DNA of 6,504 nt from Spirochaetaceae bacterium (GTDB taxonomy: Bacteria; Spirochaetota; Spirochaetia; SZUA-6; RPPD01). Made by a program: the position numbers and the translations under genes. The DNA is taken from NCBI GenBank assembly GCA_003818675.1, contig RPPD01000138.1, positions 1-6,504 on the forward strand, read 5' to 3'. Below the pieces are notes generated by a model that did no database searches, was not told where the DNA came from, and saw only the letters and a program-made list of their open reading frames with translations. Positions within the stretch are counted from its first letter, which is position 1. Each line of letters opens with the position of its first letter. This document shows, piece by piece, positions 1-6,504 of the stretch.

Positions 1-597
1 GTTGGTCACATATGCGTCTATGTCAAATGTAATACGCTTGCCGCCGGAAAGCCTGTTATAATTGTCCACGATAAATTTGTACAGACTCGTAACGCCCACA
101 TCATTCAAGACCCTCTTTACAATGGGAAGGAAAATGCCATAGAGCCTTGACCTGGTCTTGCCTTCAAAATACCGGGTTGCCGCGTCATCCGAACCTCGGA
201 GGATGCGCATGGCATCCTGGATGCTCATGTCAGTGATTGCGTCTACAAAGATGTCCACAGCCTCAGGTGCAGCCTGTTCAGCACCGCGGTTCAGTGTCTT
301 TATAAATTCGTCAACCTTGCCCCCCAGCCCAAACTTGCGCAACAAGTCGCCGGCTTCCTTGAGTTCCTTGGGAAGCGGTATAAATATCCGGACGTTCTTG
401 TAAAAGCCGTCTGACTTACCGACGAATCTCACGGCATTCCTGGTGCCAATATTCAGGGCTTCCTTAAGACCTGCTATAACAGTTTTCTCATCAAGCCCGC
501 CGCGGGAGGAAATGCCGGACGGGATAACGAAATTCGACGTGTCCAGACATGCAAAAAACAGAAATGGGACAAAAATGAGCAATAAAACCTTCTTCAT
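1..597 (-). CDS. DUF4197 family protein, 3'-truncated by the window edge
   Basis: The 199 visible residues match what I know of the DUF4197 family, a group of exported proteins of unknown function. Residues 1-17 form a short signal: two lysines, a hydrophobic stretch, then Phe-Phe-Ala-Cys. Cys17 could be a lipidation site, but Phe at -3 makes the lipobox atypical, so a plain signal peptide or anchor is possible. Family-like stretches follow: a 'GLKEALNIGT' helix near residue 43, 'VRIFIPLP' near 69, 'DAITDMSIQDAMRIL' around 122-136, and 'TRYFEGKTRSRL' around 144-155. The start at 597 is chosen because GGAGG sits 5 bases upstream; an in-frame ATG at 609 lacks such a site. About 25-35 C-terminal residues probably lie beyond position 1, judging from usual family length. 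It is transcribed divergently from the gene at 816. The family call is from recall of motifs; the function is unknown. Confidence 0.85.
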   Translation of the reverse strand, partial: MKKVLLLIFVPFLFFACLDTSNFVIPSGISSRGGLDEKTVIAGLKEALNIGTRNAVRFVGKSDGFYKNVRIFIPLPKELKEAGDLLRKFGLGGKVDEFIKTLNRGAEQAAPEAVDIFVDAITDMSIQDAMRILRGSDDAATRYFEGKTRSRLYGIFLPIVKRVLNDVGVTSLYKFIVDNYNRLSGGKRITFDIDAYVTN

Positions 598-665
598 CAG
601 ATCCTCCATGACACTAATTGGATATATTCATGGACAGCGTCGCAAGCCGCCCACAGGCACCCCCA

Positions 666-694
666 ATTATAGGTCATTAAAAGGAAATATAAAA
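666..694 (-). promoter_or_regulatory. Putative promoter of the DUF4197 gene
   Basis: On the minus strand a perfect -10 hexamer TATAAT (671-666) lies 17 bases after TTTTAT (694-689). The -35 is poor (two of six matches to TTGACA), so this rests mainly on the -10 and its position. Transcription would begin near 659 and leave a leader of about 60 bases before the start codon at 597. Confidence 0.4.
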
Positions 695-754
695 GGCCAC
701 CGGGGCAAAACATGCCAATAGGCATAGGTGCTTCTCGCATACAATGCGTGTAAA

Positions 755-783
755 TTATCAGTTATTGGTGTATATTTGATATA
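755..783 (+). promoter_or_regulatory. Weak candidate promoter for the small Trp-rich lipoprotein gene
   Basis: TTATCA (755-760) and GATATA (778-783) are 17 bases apart in a very AT-rich stretch just before the gene at 816. Several alternative TATAT-type -10 boxes overlap here, so the exact element is uncertain. The 598-815 spacer must drive both divergent genes; I see no other coding potential or strong structure in it. Confidence 0.3.
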
Positions 784-815
784 TATAAACTGTTCAATTA
801 AGCAAGGAGTCTTTT

Positions 816-1298
816 ATGTATAAAAAAACGCCTCTCCCTTTTTTCCTTCTGCCTGTTGTCTTATTGGCAAACTGCACCATAACAACGACGACCGCCATTG
901 TCGCGAGGTTCTCGCCTCCAATTATTGTCGTCAGGGACAACCCCGACTTGATCGTCATTCCAGGAACATATGTTTATTACATGGACTCTGACGACGGGGA
1001 TGTGTTTTTCTACAGCGGATTCTGGTGGAGACGCTGGCATGATTCCTGGTACCGCTCCGACCACTACCACGGATCATGGGTCATAATCGATGTCGGATAT
1101 GTGCCATATGCCGTTGTTCATCTCCCCTCACGCTGGCATGACCGTACCCATGAAGCCCCGCGCATCAAGTGGAACGAGACAGAGCGCAACTGGAATGAAT
1201 GGGAACGTGACCACTATTGGGAACGTCGCAACTGGCACAGGGATGAACCGCCACCGCCTCAACCACCTCGGAAGCCTGAGCCTGCAAGCCGCTGGTGA
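816..1298 (+). CDS. Small Trp/Tyr-rich putative lipoprotein
   Basis: A 160-residue protein of unknown function. The start is supported by AAGGAG at 804-809, 6 bases before the ATG. Residues 1-20 form a signal: basic Lys3-Lys4, a hydrophobic core, then Leu-Ala-Asn-Cys with Cys20 as probable lipidation site (Asn at -1 is tolerated but uncommon). A threonine run follows, then hydrophobic and proline segments (34-49) and 'VIPGTYVYYMDSDDGDVFFY' (47-66). The aromatic core 'SGFWWRRWHDSWYRSDHYHG' (67-86) comes next. The C-terminal part carries further Trp-Asn/Glu-Trp motifs and ends in a proline/lysine tail (145-160). There are 12 tryptophans and 10 tyrosines in total. The order 'VIPGTYVY...DxDxFFY.G.WWR.W...WYRS.HY' resembles hypothetical exported proteins I recall from deltaproteobacteria and related bacteria. 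No enzymatic motif is visible. It probably sits in the periplasm, membrane-anchored, but its role is unknown. Confidence 0.85.
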   Translation: MYKKTPLPFFLLPVVLLANCTITTTTAIVARFSPPIIVVRDNPDLIVIPGTYVYYMDSDDGDVFFYSGFWWRRWHDSWYRSDHYHGSWVIIDVGYVPYAVVHLPSRWHDRTHEAPRIKWNETERNWNEWERDHYWERRNWHRDEPPPPQPPRKPEPASRW

Positions 1299-1299
1299 T

Positions 1300-1327
1300 T
1301 ACAAAGAAGGTTTATCTCCTTCTTGTA
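1300..1327. terminator. Hairpin between convergent genes, possible bidirectional terminator
   Basis: TACAAAGAAGG (1300-1310) pairs with CCTTCTTGTA (1318-1327), giving ten pairs with one bulged A and a seven-base loop. It begins two bases after the stop of the plus-strand gene and overlaps the last codons of the minus-strand PEBP gene. The stem is AT-rich at its base and no long T tract follows on either strand, so it is not a canonical intrinsic terminator. Its position between two converging stops is the main argument. Confidence 0.3.
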
Positions 1328-1803
1328 TAAGTGCCGACAAGCACTGCCTGCGCCAGGACATGGCCTTTCATGGCCGCCTCAAGCTGGGGCTTTTTTGCGC
1401 CCGCAATCAATGAAAGCATTGCATCAAGCGCGTATAACTTGAAAAAATAGCGGTGTGTGCCAGAAGGCGGTGAGGGCCCATTGTAACCTGTCCTGCCAAA
1501 GTCATTTTTCCCCTGGACAGACGGGCCAATTGGATGTTCTGTTTTCTGCATATTTTGCCTGAGTCCCGGGGTTGTTGCCGGGATGTTCCAAATAACCCAG
1601 TGGACCCAGGTGCCCCCCAGCGCAGCTGGCGCAGCGGGCGCAGCAGGCGCGTCAGGATCATCACATATAACAGCAAAACTTTGTGTTCCAGCGGGAGATC
1701 CTGCCCATGACAGGGGCGGAGATGAGTCAGTCCCGTCCGCTGTATACTGTACCGGAATTGTTTTGTTGTTTCCAAAGCCATCACTGGAAAAAGATAATGC
1801 CAT
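1312..1803 (-). CDS. PEBP / YbhB-YbcL family (Raf kinase inhibitor-like) protein
   Basis: A 163-residue complete phosphatidylethanolamine-binding-protein fold of the bacterial YbhB/YbcL type. Family marks in order: 'PPLSW' (29-33), the ligand-pocket motif 'DDPDAP' (48-53), 'GTWVHWVIWNIPA' (64-76), and the second conserved region 'YNGPSPPSGTHRYFFKLYAL' (107-126). The start at 1803 is chosen because a GGAGG-type site lies just upstream and the protein then begins directly with the usual strand 'MALSFSSDGF'; an upstream in-frame ATG at 1875 would overlap the cyclase gene and add a non-family tail. No signal peptide is seen, so it is probably cytoplasmic. Unusually, an Ala-Ala-Pro-rich insertion (54-62) separates DPDAP from GTWVHWV. 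The gene follows the cyclase gene by 31 bases and is probably co-transcribed. Bacterial members have no settled function; a small-ligand or anion-binding role is inferred from the fold. Confidence 0.95.
   Translation of the reverse strand: MALSFSSDGFGNNKTIPVQYTADGTDSSPPLSWAGSPAGTQSFAVICDDPDAPAAPAAPAALGGTWVHWVIWNIPATTPGLRQNMQKTEHPIGPSVQGKNDFGRTGYNGPSPPSGTHRYFFKLYALDAMLSLIAGAKKPQLEAAMKGHVLAQAVLVGTYTRRR
1621..1650 (-). repeat. In-frame 9-bp tandem repeat (about 3.3 copies) in the PEBP gene
   Basis: Read on the minus strand, the unit GCG-CCN-GCT occurs three times, followed by a further GCG. It encodes Ala-Pro-Ala repeats directly after the DPD of the ligand-pocket motif. The copies differ only at the third base of the proline codon (T, C, A). 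Such a short repeat could expand or contract in whole-codon steps. Confidence 0.85.
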
Positions 1804-1834
1804 ACATCCCTCCCCCTCGTCGCAATGCCATTCA

Positions 1835-4800
1835 TCAAGTGCCGATGTTCTGGCGCTGGTCAAACAGCATTTCATTCACTGTGGCCACCTGATCGCGGGA
1901 GAACTTGTTCCAGTTCTTGATCAGGGCATCCCATTTGTTCTGCAGATATTTTTTGAATTCGTATTCTTCCTGGTAATCCTTGGCCACTTCTTCCACAGCC
2001 TGCGCTATATCGCTGAACACCTTCACAAGCTCTAACAGAAGGGCTTTTCCCACATTAAGTTCTTCCGGAATGTCAAATGAGGGTGTGAACATGCTCTGGT
2101 TAAGCGTTGACTCGGCCTGCATGCCAGAGCGTTTTCCGTCTCCTGTTCCTCCTGCAGTCTTTGTGGCAGCGGGCTTCAAAAGATTGGCGTGCTCGGGCTT
2201 CAATTCATGCGCGGCATAGGCGGTTATGGCCTCTTCCTTTCCCTTGACCTTGATGCGTCCAAGCTCAGTACACCTGACAAAGGCCTTCACCTCGTCAAAG
2301 GTTGAATGCGTAAGAAGAATGTCTCCGGGATTGGCCGTGGTCTGCATGCGGGAGGCCACGTTCACCACATCGCCAAAGATGTCATCCTGCTTCCTTATGA
2401 CAAGGCCTGTGTTTAATCCTATGCGTATCTGGAACTTTTCGTCATCTGTTTTAAACTGGTTGTAGGAGGTGATATGTTTCTGGATATTGATGGATGCAAG
2501 CACAGCGGCAAGTGGATGCTTGAAAACCGCAAGTATTCCATCACCAAGGGTCTTCACCACGTTTCCCTTGAAATGGCTGATCACAGGCCGCACTATTCCC
2601 TCAAATGAATGGATCAGCTTCATCAGCGTGGAGGTGTTTACGATTGAGGTCTTCTCTGTATAGCTGACTATATCGCAGAAAAACACGGTCAGAACCTGCG
2701 AGTTCTCACGCTTGAACTTGAACTCCAGCTTTGCTTCATCAATAATGCTCGTCTGTTTTTCTGTTGCAGGCTTCAAACCGCCTGTCTCCTGGGTCTTTGC
2801 CCCGGAGTGGAGAGTGTCCAGGAGCATGTTGCGGAGTTCCTCGGACTGTTCACTGCCTGCAACCTCCTCAAGGACTTCACGAAGCTTGTTCTGTATTTCC
2901 GGGTCATCTGTTGTAATCTTTGAAAAGAGAACAGCAAGAACCTCCCTTGAAAACGGACGCGAAAGCCTTGCAATAAGCGCGGGCGCTTCTTTTCTTTTTT
3001 CCGGGAGGAAATAATCACCCAATACCTGAATTGCGTAATCATCCTTGAGAGCGAGAAGCGTAACAAGGGCCTCCTGCGCCACAGAAGGCTTCTCGTCCTC
3101 CAGGAGCGTGTAGCATTTGTTGACAAGAACCTCACGCGGGATCCCAGGGTCCTTCTGGGCAATCACCCTTATGACCTGGCAGGCTATCACACGAATGCAG
3201 CTCTCAGCGTGCGAGATCAGGTCCAGCATCTGCTGGAAAATGGTGGCATCAGCCCATTGACAGAGAACACCGCCTATCCTTGCCCGTATCTCGTCCGAAG
3301 TATTTTCAACAAAGAGAAGCCTCTGGAAAAACGGCAGAACTCCCTTCACCCCCGTAAAATCCGTTTTTTCTATTGTATCAATGGCAAGCTTGCGCAGGTC
3401 AAGTGTAAGCTCGGGTTTCATCAACAGCTCCGCGATATCTTTTAGTAGAACTGGCGGCTTGCAGAATCTGGTGCCCCTGATATAGCCCTTAAGCGAGGGG
3501 AGCATTTCCTTCCAGCGCAGGAAATACACCGGGGCATGGTCAAGTGTAAACTTGTCATAAAGCTGGCAGAGGCTCACCACCGAAGTCTCTTCAAGGTAGG
3601 TGACTCTTTCTGTCCTGGCGAACTCCAGGATTTTCTGTATATTCTTGATAACCGTCTTTATACCGAGCATTCCCGCAAGCCGGACAAAGCGGTTGAGCCT
3701 GCGCATAAGCGAAGGACGCTCCAGATTGACCCAACCCAGAAGGGTCTGGGTCCTGAGTGAATCCCCCTTGCGCGTGGTGCTAAAAACCTGCATGCAGGCC
3801 TTCATGCGGTTTTTCTCCTCATCATCTGCCTGTGAAACAGAAAGCTGAAGATTTTCAATAAGCTTGGCTTCCGGAATTATGCGTACGCCCTTGAAATATC
3901 TGTTTAGATCATCCAGAAGCGCTGGTGTGGCGTATTGTTCTACAAGCCGGGAAAAGAGCACTGAGAGAAGTTCCTCGCGCTGGGTCACACCCTCCATGGA
4001 GAGGAAATGCCTCTTGATCTTGATAAAAAGAGTGTCCAGATGGGCTACAGTGATGGTGGCCAGCTCATTCAGGACAAACGGAGATTCCTTGCGCATGAGC
4101 TCAACAATCTTTTCAAGGTTGTTGCCTGTCAACCGCTCGGTTTCCAGACTGACATAAGGAAGAATGAGCAAAGTCTTGAACACGCGCAGAGGATTGGCAA
4201 AACCGCACGGGCATTCATAAAGCGCGGACAGGAAAAACTTGACGACCTTCTTTGCCTTGCCAGTGAGCCTCTCTATCAGGTATTTGTAATCCGCATTCCG
4301 CACAAAGATAAGGTATCCGGCAAGAAAGTAACCCAGGGTTTCCGGAGAAAAGCTCTTGGAGACCGAGACAAATTCCTCAAACACCCGACCTGAAGTCTGC
4401 GGATCAAGCATAAGCGCCTTATGAAACAGGTTGCAGAGTATATCCTCTGGAACTGTTTTCATGACCGTAGTCAGATACGTCACATCCCTGGCGGCAATTA
4501 CAGCATTGGAGGCGGCAATCCGCAGGGTTTTATCCACAGAACCGTCCTGAACCACGGTTTTGCACAGCTCCTGAACCTTCCTGTCCTCTGGTGAAATGGA
4601 AACCAACGCGGTCAGGATTTCCGCCCTGAGTTCCTTTTCCTGGAAAAGGGGGTAGTATTTCAAAAGCTGGGTAATTGAGGATGGCGCCCGTATGACAGCC
4701 AGGGTTCGTATTGCCTCTGTTTTCTGCTCTCCCCTTCCCTTTTCAAGTATCTTGTACAGGTGGGGGATGGCCAGTTCATTTCCAAGTGCTGCAGAAGCAC

Positions 4801-4945
4801 GGATTGCAGAGAGACTAATTTCAGGATCTGAATTGTAGATTTCGCGGATGAGACTTGTAAAGACTTCCTCATCATAGAAAAACTTTAAAAGCGAGAGTAC
4901 GCTGATTTTTGATTCTTTTTGCAATAAAGCGCTTTTTGACTGCAT
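1835..4945 (-). CDS. HEAT-like repeat protein fused to a class III adenylate cyclase domain
   Basis: A 1036-residue protein. Residues 1 to about 705 are almost wholly alpha-helical and leucine-rich, with clear HEAT-like units at 38-155 and 580-700; the middle is more diverged. A polar linker (about 705-748) precedes the class III nucleotide cyclase domain (about 750-912). Catalytic residues are complete: metal-binding Asp758 ('FFCDIVSYT') and Asp802 ('KTLGDG'), adenine-selecting Lys798 and Asp855 ('DDIFGD'), and transition-state Asn862 and Arg866 ('VNVASRM'). The Lys/Asp pair predicts ATP rather than GTP as substrate, giving cAMP; as in the family, a homodimer would be needed. A Gly/Lys/Thr-rich linker (about 924-945) leads to a charged helical tail (960-1036). 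No signal peptide or membrane segment is seen, so it is probably cytoplasmic. The start at 4945 has AAAGG 7 bases upstream and a good promoter behind it. Helical-repeat arrays usually bind proteins, so this one may sense or scaffold; its partner is unknown. Confidence 0.93.
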   Translation of the reverse strand: MQSKSALLQKESKISVLSLLKFFYDEEVFTSLIREIYNSDPEISLSAIRASAALGNELAIPHLYKILEKGRGEQKTEAIRTLAVIRAPSSITQLLKYYPLFQEKELRAEILTALVSISPEDRKVQELCKTVVQDGSVDKTLRIAASNAVIAARDVTYLTTVMKTVPEDILCNLFHKALMLDPQTSGRVFEEFVSVSKSFSPETLGYFLAGYLIFVRNADYKYLIERLTGKAKKVVKFFLSALYECPCGFANPLRVFKTLLILPYVSLETERLTGNNLEKIVELMRKESPFVLNELATITVAHLDTLFIKIKRHFLSMEGVTQREELLSVLFSRLVEQYATPALLDDLNRYFKGVRIIPEAKLIENLQLSVSQADDEEKNRMKACMQVFSTTRKGDSLRTQTLLGWVNLERPSLMRRLNRFVRLAGMLGIKTVIKNIQKILEFARTERVTYLEETSVVSLCQLYDKFTLDHAPVYFLRWKEMLPSLKGYIRGTRFCKPPVLLKDIAELLMKPELTLDLRKLAIDTIEKTDFTGVKGVLPFFQRLLFVENTSDEIRARIGGVLCQWADATIFQQMLDLISHAESCIRVIACQVIRVIAQKDPGIPREVLVNKCYTLLEDEKPSVAQEALVTLLALKDDYAIQVLGDYFLPEKRKEAPALIARLSRPFSREVLAVLFSKITTDDPEIQNKLREVLEEVAGSEQSEELRNMLLDTLHSGAKTQETGGLKPATEKQTSIIDEAKLEFKFKRENSQVLTVFFCDIVSYTEKTSIVNTSTLMKLIHSFEGIVRPVISHFKGNVVKTLGDGILAVFKHPLAAVLASINIQKHITSYNQFKTDDEKFQIRIGLNTGLVIRKQDDIFGDVVNVASRMQTTANPGDILLTHSTFDEVKAFVRCTELGRIKVKGKEEAITAYAAHELKPEHANLLKPAATKTAGGTGDGKRSGMQAESTLNQSMFTPSFDIPEELNVGKALLLELVKVFSDIAQAVEEVAKDYQEEYEFKKYLQNKWDALIKNWNKFSRDQVATVNEMLFDQRQNIGT

Positions 4946-4969
4946 TAATCTACCTTTATTATTGCGATT

Positions 4970-4998
4970 ATCGTATTAAAAAGCAAATGTATTGTCAA
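4970..4998 (-). promoter_or_regulatory. Strong sigma70-like promoter of the cyclase-PEBP unit
   Basis: On the minus strand a perfect -35 TTGACA (4998-4993) is followed after exactly 17 bases by the -10 TACGAT (4975-4970). Transcription should begin near 4963, leaving a very short leader of about 18 bases that just contains the AAAGG ribosome-binding site (4957-4953). Confidence 0.7.
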
Positions 4999-5014
4999 TG
5001 TGATCCACTTGAAA
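4999..5014. promoter_or_regulatory. CRP-like imperfect palindrome between divergent promoters
   Basis: TGTGA (4999-5003), six bases, then TGAAA (5010-5014). The left half matches the CRP half-site perfectly; the right half matches TCACA at only three of five bases. Its centre is about 43 bases upstream of the predicted cyclase transcription start, close to a class II activator position, and it overlaps the -35 of the plus-strand promoter. Such a site can arise by chance, so this is only a candidate. Confidence 0.2.
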
Positions 5015-5037
5015 CACACAAAAAGGTTCTATACTAT
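5009..5037 (+). promoter_or_regulatory. Sigma70-like promoter of the propeller lipoprotein gene
   Basis: TTGAAA (5009-5014) and TACTAT (5032-5037) are separated by 17 bases on the plus strand. Transcription would begin near 5044, giving a leader of about 60 bases. The element lies back to back with the cyclase promoter, with only ten bases between the two -35 hexamers, so the two may influence each other. Confidence 0.55.
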
Positions 5038-5094
5038 TCGGAATACACATTCCAGGGAAAACTGCGCGGAAACCCGCACCTGATTTTTGGTTTT

Positions 5095-5100
5095 AGGAGG
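5095..5100 (+). promoter_or_regulatory. Ribosome-binding site that decides a TTG start
   Basis: A perfect AGGAGG lies 4 bases before the in-frame TTG at 5105. A longer reading from the TTG at 5087 would place this site inside the coding region and leave its own start without one. There is no ATG near the signal peptide, so TTG at 5105 is the best start. Confidence 0.75.
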
Positions 5101-5104
5101 CTCT

Positions 5105-6448
5105 TTGTCCATCAGAACAATAACGATCATCAGCATCGCCTTGCTCTTTGCGCTCATTTCGGGGTGTTCTGGGAAATTCAAAGATTCCGGATCCAGTGGA
5201 TTGGCCGCAAAACCCGCAACTGACATTGAATGGACAAGCTGGCGCGGCCCTCGCGCTGATAATATTGTCCATGACATGGCATGGGATGAAACAGCCCTGA
5301 CAGGGCTCGATAACCCGAAAACCAATTCAAATCCCCGTATTCTATGGAAAAAAACAATAGGACGAGGGTATTCCGGCATAGCTGTATGGGAGAAATACCT
5401 TTATACACTTGGTACAAAAAGAATAACAACCAGTGGTTCCAGTTCCGCACTTATGGGCAATGATACTATTTATTGTCTGGATCTTGACACCGGGAACGAA
5501 GTCTGGACCCATTCCTATCCCGCCATTCTGCATGAATATCCTGGACCCAGGGCCATGCCAATACTGGACGCAAACCGCGTATATACATTCAGTCATGATG
5601 GACAGGTTTTCTGCCTTGATGCGGTTTCAGGAAAGATCATCTGGAACATCAATATCCCAAAGAAATTCAACACCACTGTCCCTGAATTCGGCTACGCTGG
5701 AACCCCGCTTGTAGAGGGAGACCTCCTCATCCTGCAGGTTATGGAATCTGGTATTGCGCTTGACAAGAACACAGGTAAAACAGCATGGCAAAGCCCTTCC
5801 GGCAAACCAGGTTATGCGCCTCCGATGGTTTTTTCCTGTTCAGGAAAAAAATACCTGGCCATCTTTGGATATGCCAAGCTGTACATACTGGAACCAGCAA
5901 CAGGAAATAAAATCTCCGAATATCCGTGGAAGACCTTTTCAGGATGCAATATTGCATCTCCAGTTATCCAGGGGGAAAAAATCCTGATTTCATCCAGCTA
6001 TGACGACAGACCCGGACTTGATGCAGGAGCAGTACTTCTATCTTTTGACGGCTCATCACTTTCCCCATTGTGGCAACACAGGGAAATGAGAAACCACATG
6101 CTCGCGGGTGTTTTGTCTGAGGGTTATTACTATGCAAATGACGGATACCAGGACACAAGGGGCGGCACAAAGGACGGCGAGGTACGCTGCATGGAGTATG
6201 ACACAGGCCGCATTGTATGGAAAACACCTACAGGCCTCGCGTCCGTCACGGGCGTGGATGACAAGCTTTTGATATTAACCGAAGATGGAAGGCTTTCTGT
6301 TGCAGCCATGACACCAGACGGATATACAGAGTATTCCGCCTGCTCGCTCGGACGAAGCCAGTGGCTCACCCCGCCGACATTCATCCGATCCAGGATTTAT
6401 GTGCGCTCCGACCGCGGGGAACTTTACTGCCTGGATCTGGCGAAATAA
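5105..6448 (+). CDS. PQQ-type beta-propeller lipoprotein (BamB-like repeat family)
   Basis: From the TTG start at 5105 the product has 447 residues. Residues 1-21 are a textbook lipoprotein signal: Arg4, a hydrophobic core and the lipobox Ile-Ser-Gly-Cys with Cys21, so the mature protein should be membrane-anchored outside the cytoplasm. A polar linker leads to 'WTSWRGPRADNI' (43-54), the opening motif of many propeller proteins in planctomycete-type bacteria. PQQ-like blade repeats of the form 'xYxLDxxTGxxxW' follow at 122-134, 168-180, 216-228, 259-271 (diverged) and 360-372, and the protein ends in 'LYCLDLAK' (440-447), which may close the propeller. Blade-type spacing suggests seven or eight blades. 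Nothing visible shows bound PQQ or dehydrogenase activity, and BamB-like scaffolding is only one option; the true role is unknown. It is divergent from the cyclase gene and has its own promoter. Confidence 0.9.
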   Translation: MSIRTITIISIALLFALISGCSGKFKDSGSSGLAAKPATDIEWTSWRGPRADNIVHDMAWDETALTGLDNPKTNSNPRILWKKTIGRGYSGIAVWEKYLYTLGTKRITTSGSSSALMGNDTIYCLDLDTGNEVWTHSYPAILHEYPGPRAMPILDANRVYTFSHDGQVFCLDAVSGKIIWNINIPKKFNTTVPEFGYAGTPLVEGDLLILQVMESGIALDKNTGKTAWQSPSGKPGYAPPMVFSCSGKKYLAIFGYAKLYILEPATGNKISEYPWKTFSGCNIASPVIQGEKILISSSYDDRPGLDAGAVLLSFDGSSLSPLWQHREMRNHMLAGVLSEGYYYANDGYQDTRGGTKDGEVRCMEYDTGRIVWKTPTGLASVTGVDDKLLILTEDGRLSVAAMTPDGYTEYSACSLGRSQWLTPPTFIRSRIYVRSDRGELYCLDLAK

Positions 6449-6504
6449 CCCCTTGCCATTAACAGGCTTTCGCGGGATACTTTTCCCGGAGAGCATATTC
6501 TGCA

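Noticed and set aside
158..721. Plus-strand open frames at 158-403 and 443-721
   Set aside because: Both lie opposite or partly opposite the DUF4197 gene, have Ser/Arg-rich antisense-like composition, and lack ribosome-binding sites or family motifs.
1583..2035. Plus-strand frame across the PEBP and cyclase gene ends
   Set aside because: It is antisense to two well-supported genes; its Ala/Gly run is just the complement of the Ala-Pro tandem repeat.
2226..4393. Several plus-strand frames opposite the large cyclase gene
   Set aside because: They are short shadows of a 1036-residue frame with clear domain motifs and show no recognisable protein features.
6473..6488. Small hairpin CGGGA / TCCCG after the propeller gene
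   Set aside because: Only five pairs with a six-base loop and no following T tract, too weak to call a terminator; nothing else is visible in 6449-6504.
6275..6496. Minus-strand frame at the right edge
   Set aside because: Mostly antisense to the propeller gene, without a family motif; a gene entering from the right cannot be judged from 56 non-coding bases.
1..6504. Search for CRISPR arrays, tRNA genes, insertion sequences or defence genes
   Set aside because: No spaced direct repeats, cloverleaf-like segments, transposase motifs or nuclease motifs were seen by eye in either strand.

Overview
The window holds five protein-coding genes, four complete and one cut by the left edge. No RNA gene, mobile element or CRISPR array was seen. 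Base composition is near balanced. Three of the five products begin with a hydrophobic segment ending in a cysteine, as lipoproteins do, which suggests a diderm (Gram-negative-type) bacterium. The Trp-Arg-Gly-Pro motif at the start of the PQQ-type propeller recalls the large propeller families of the Planctomycetes/Verrucomicrobia/Lentisphaerae group. The tryptophan-rich small lipoprotein recalls hypothetical proteins of deltaproteobacteria. No gene here fixes the phylum.

Layout, left to right. A DUF4197 protein lies on the minus strand (1-597, C-terminus missing). A 218-base divergent spacer follows, then a small Trp/Tyr-rich putative lipoprotein on the plus strand (816-1298). It converges, with only 13 bases between, on a minus-strand PEBP/YbhB-type protein (1312-1803). 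That gene lies 31 bases downstream of a large minus-strand gene (1835-4945), whose product joins a long HEAT-like helical-repeat region to a class III adenylate cyclase domain and a helical tail. The two probably form one transcription unit read from a strong sigma70-like promoter at 4970-4998. A 159-base divergent spacer separates this unit from a plus-strand PQQ-type beta-propeller lipoprotein (5105-6448), which has its own good promoter at 5009-5037.

The most interesting part is the cyclase and its control region. All metal-binding, adenine-selecting and transition-state residues of a class III adenylate cyclase appear intact, so the protein probably makes cAMP. The roughly 700-residue helical-repeat region in front is a likely input or scaffold region. 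A CRP-like half-conserved palindrome (4999-5014) lies between the two divergent -35 elements, about 43 bases upstream of the predicted cyclase transcription start. It hints at cAMP feedback, but this is speculative. The remaining genes are envelope or hypothetical proteins with no clear shared pathway, and I do not see a defence, mobile or biosynthetic system.
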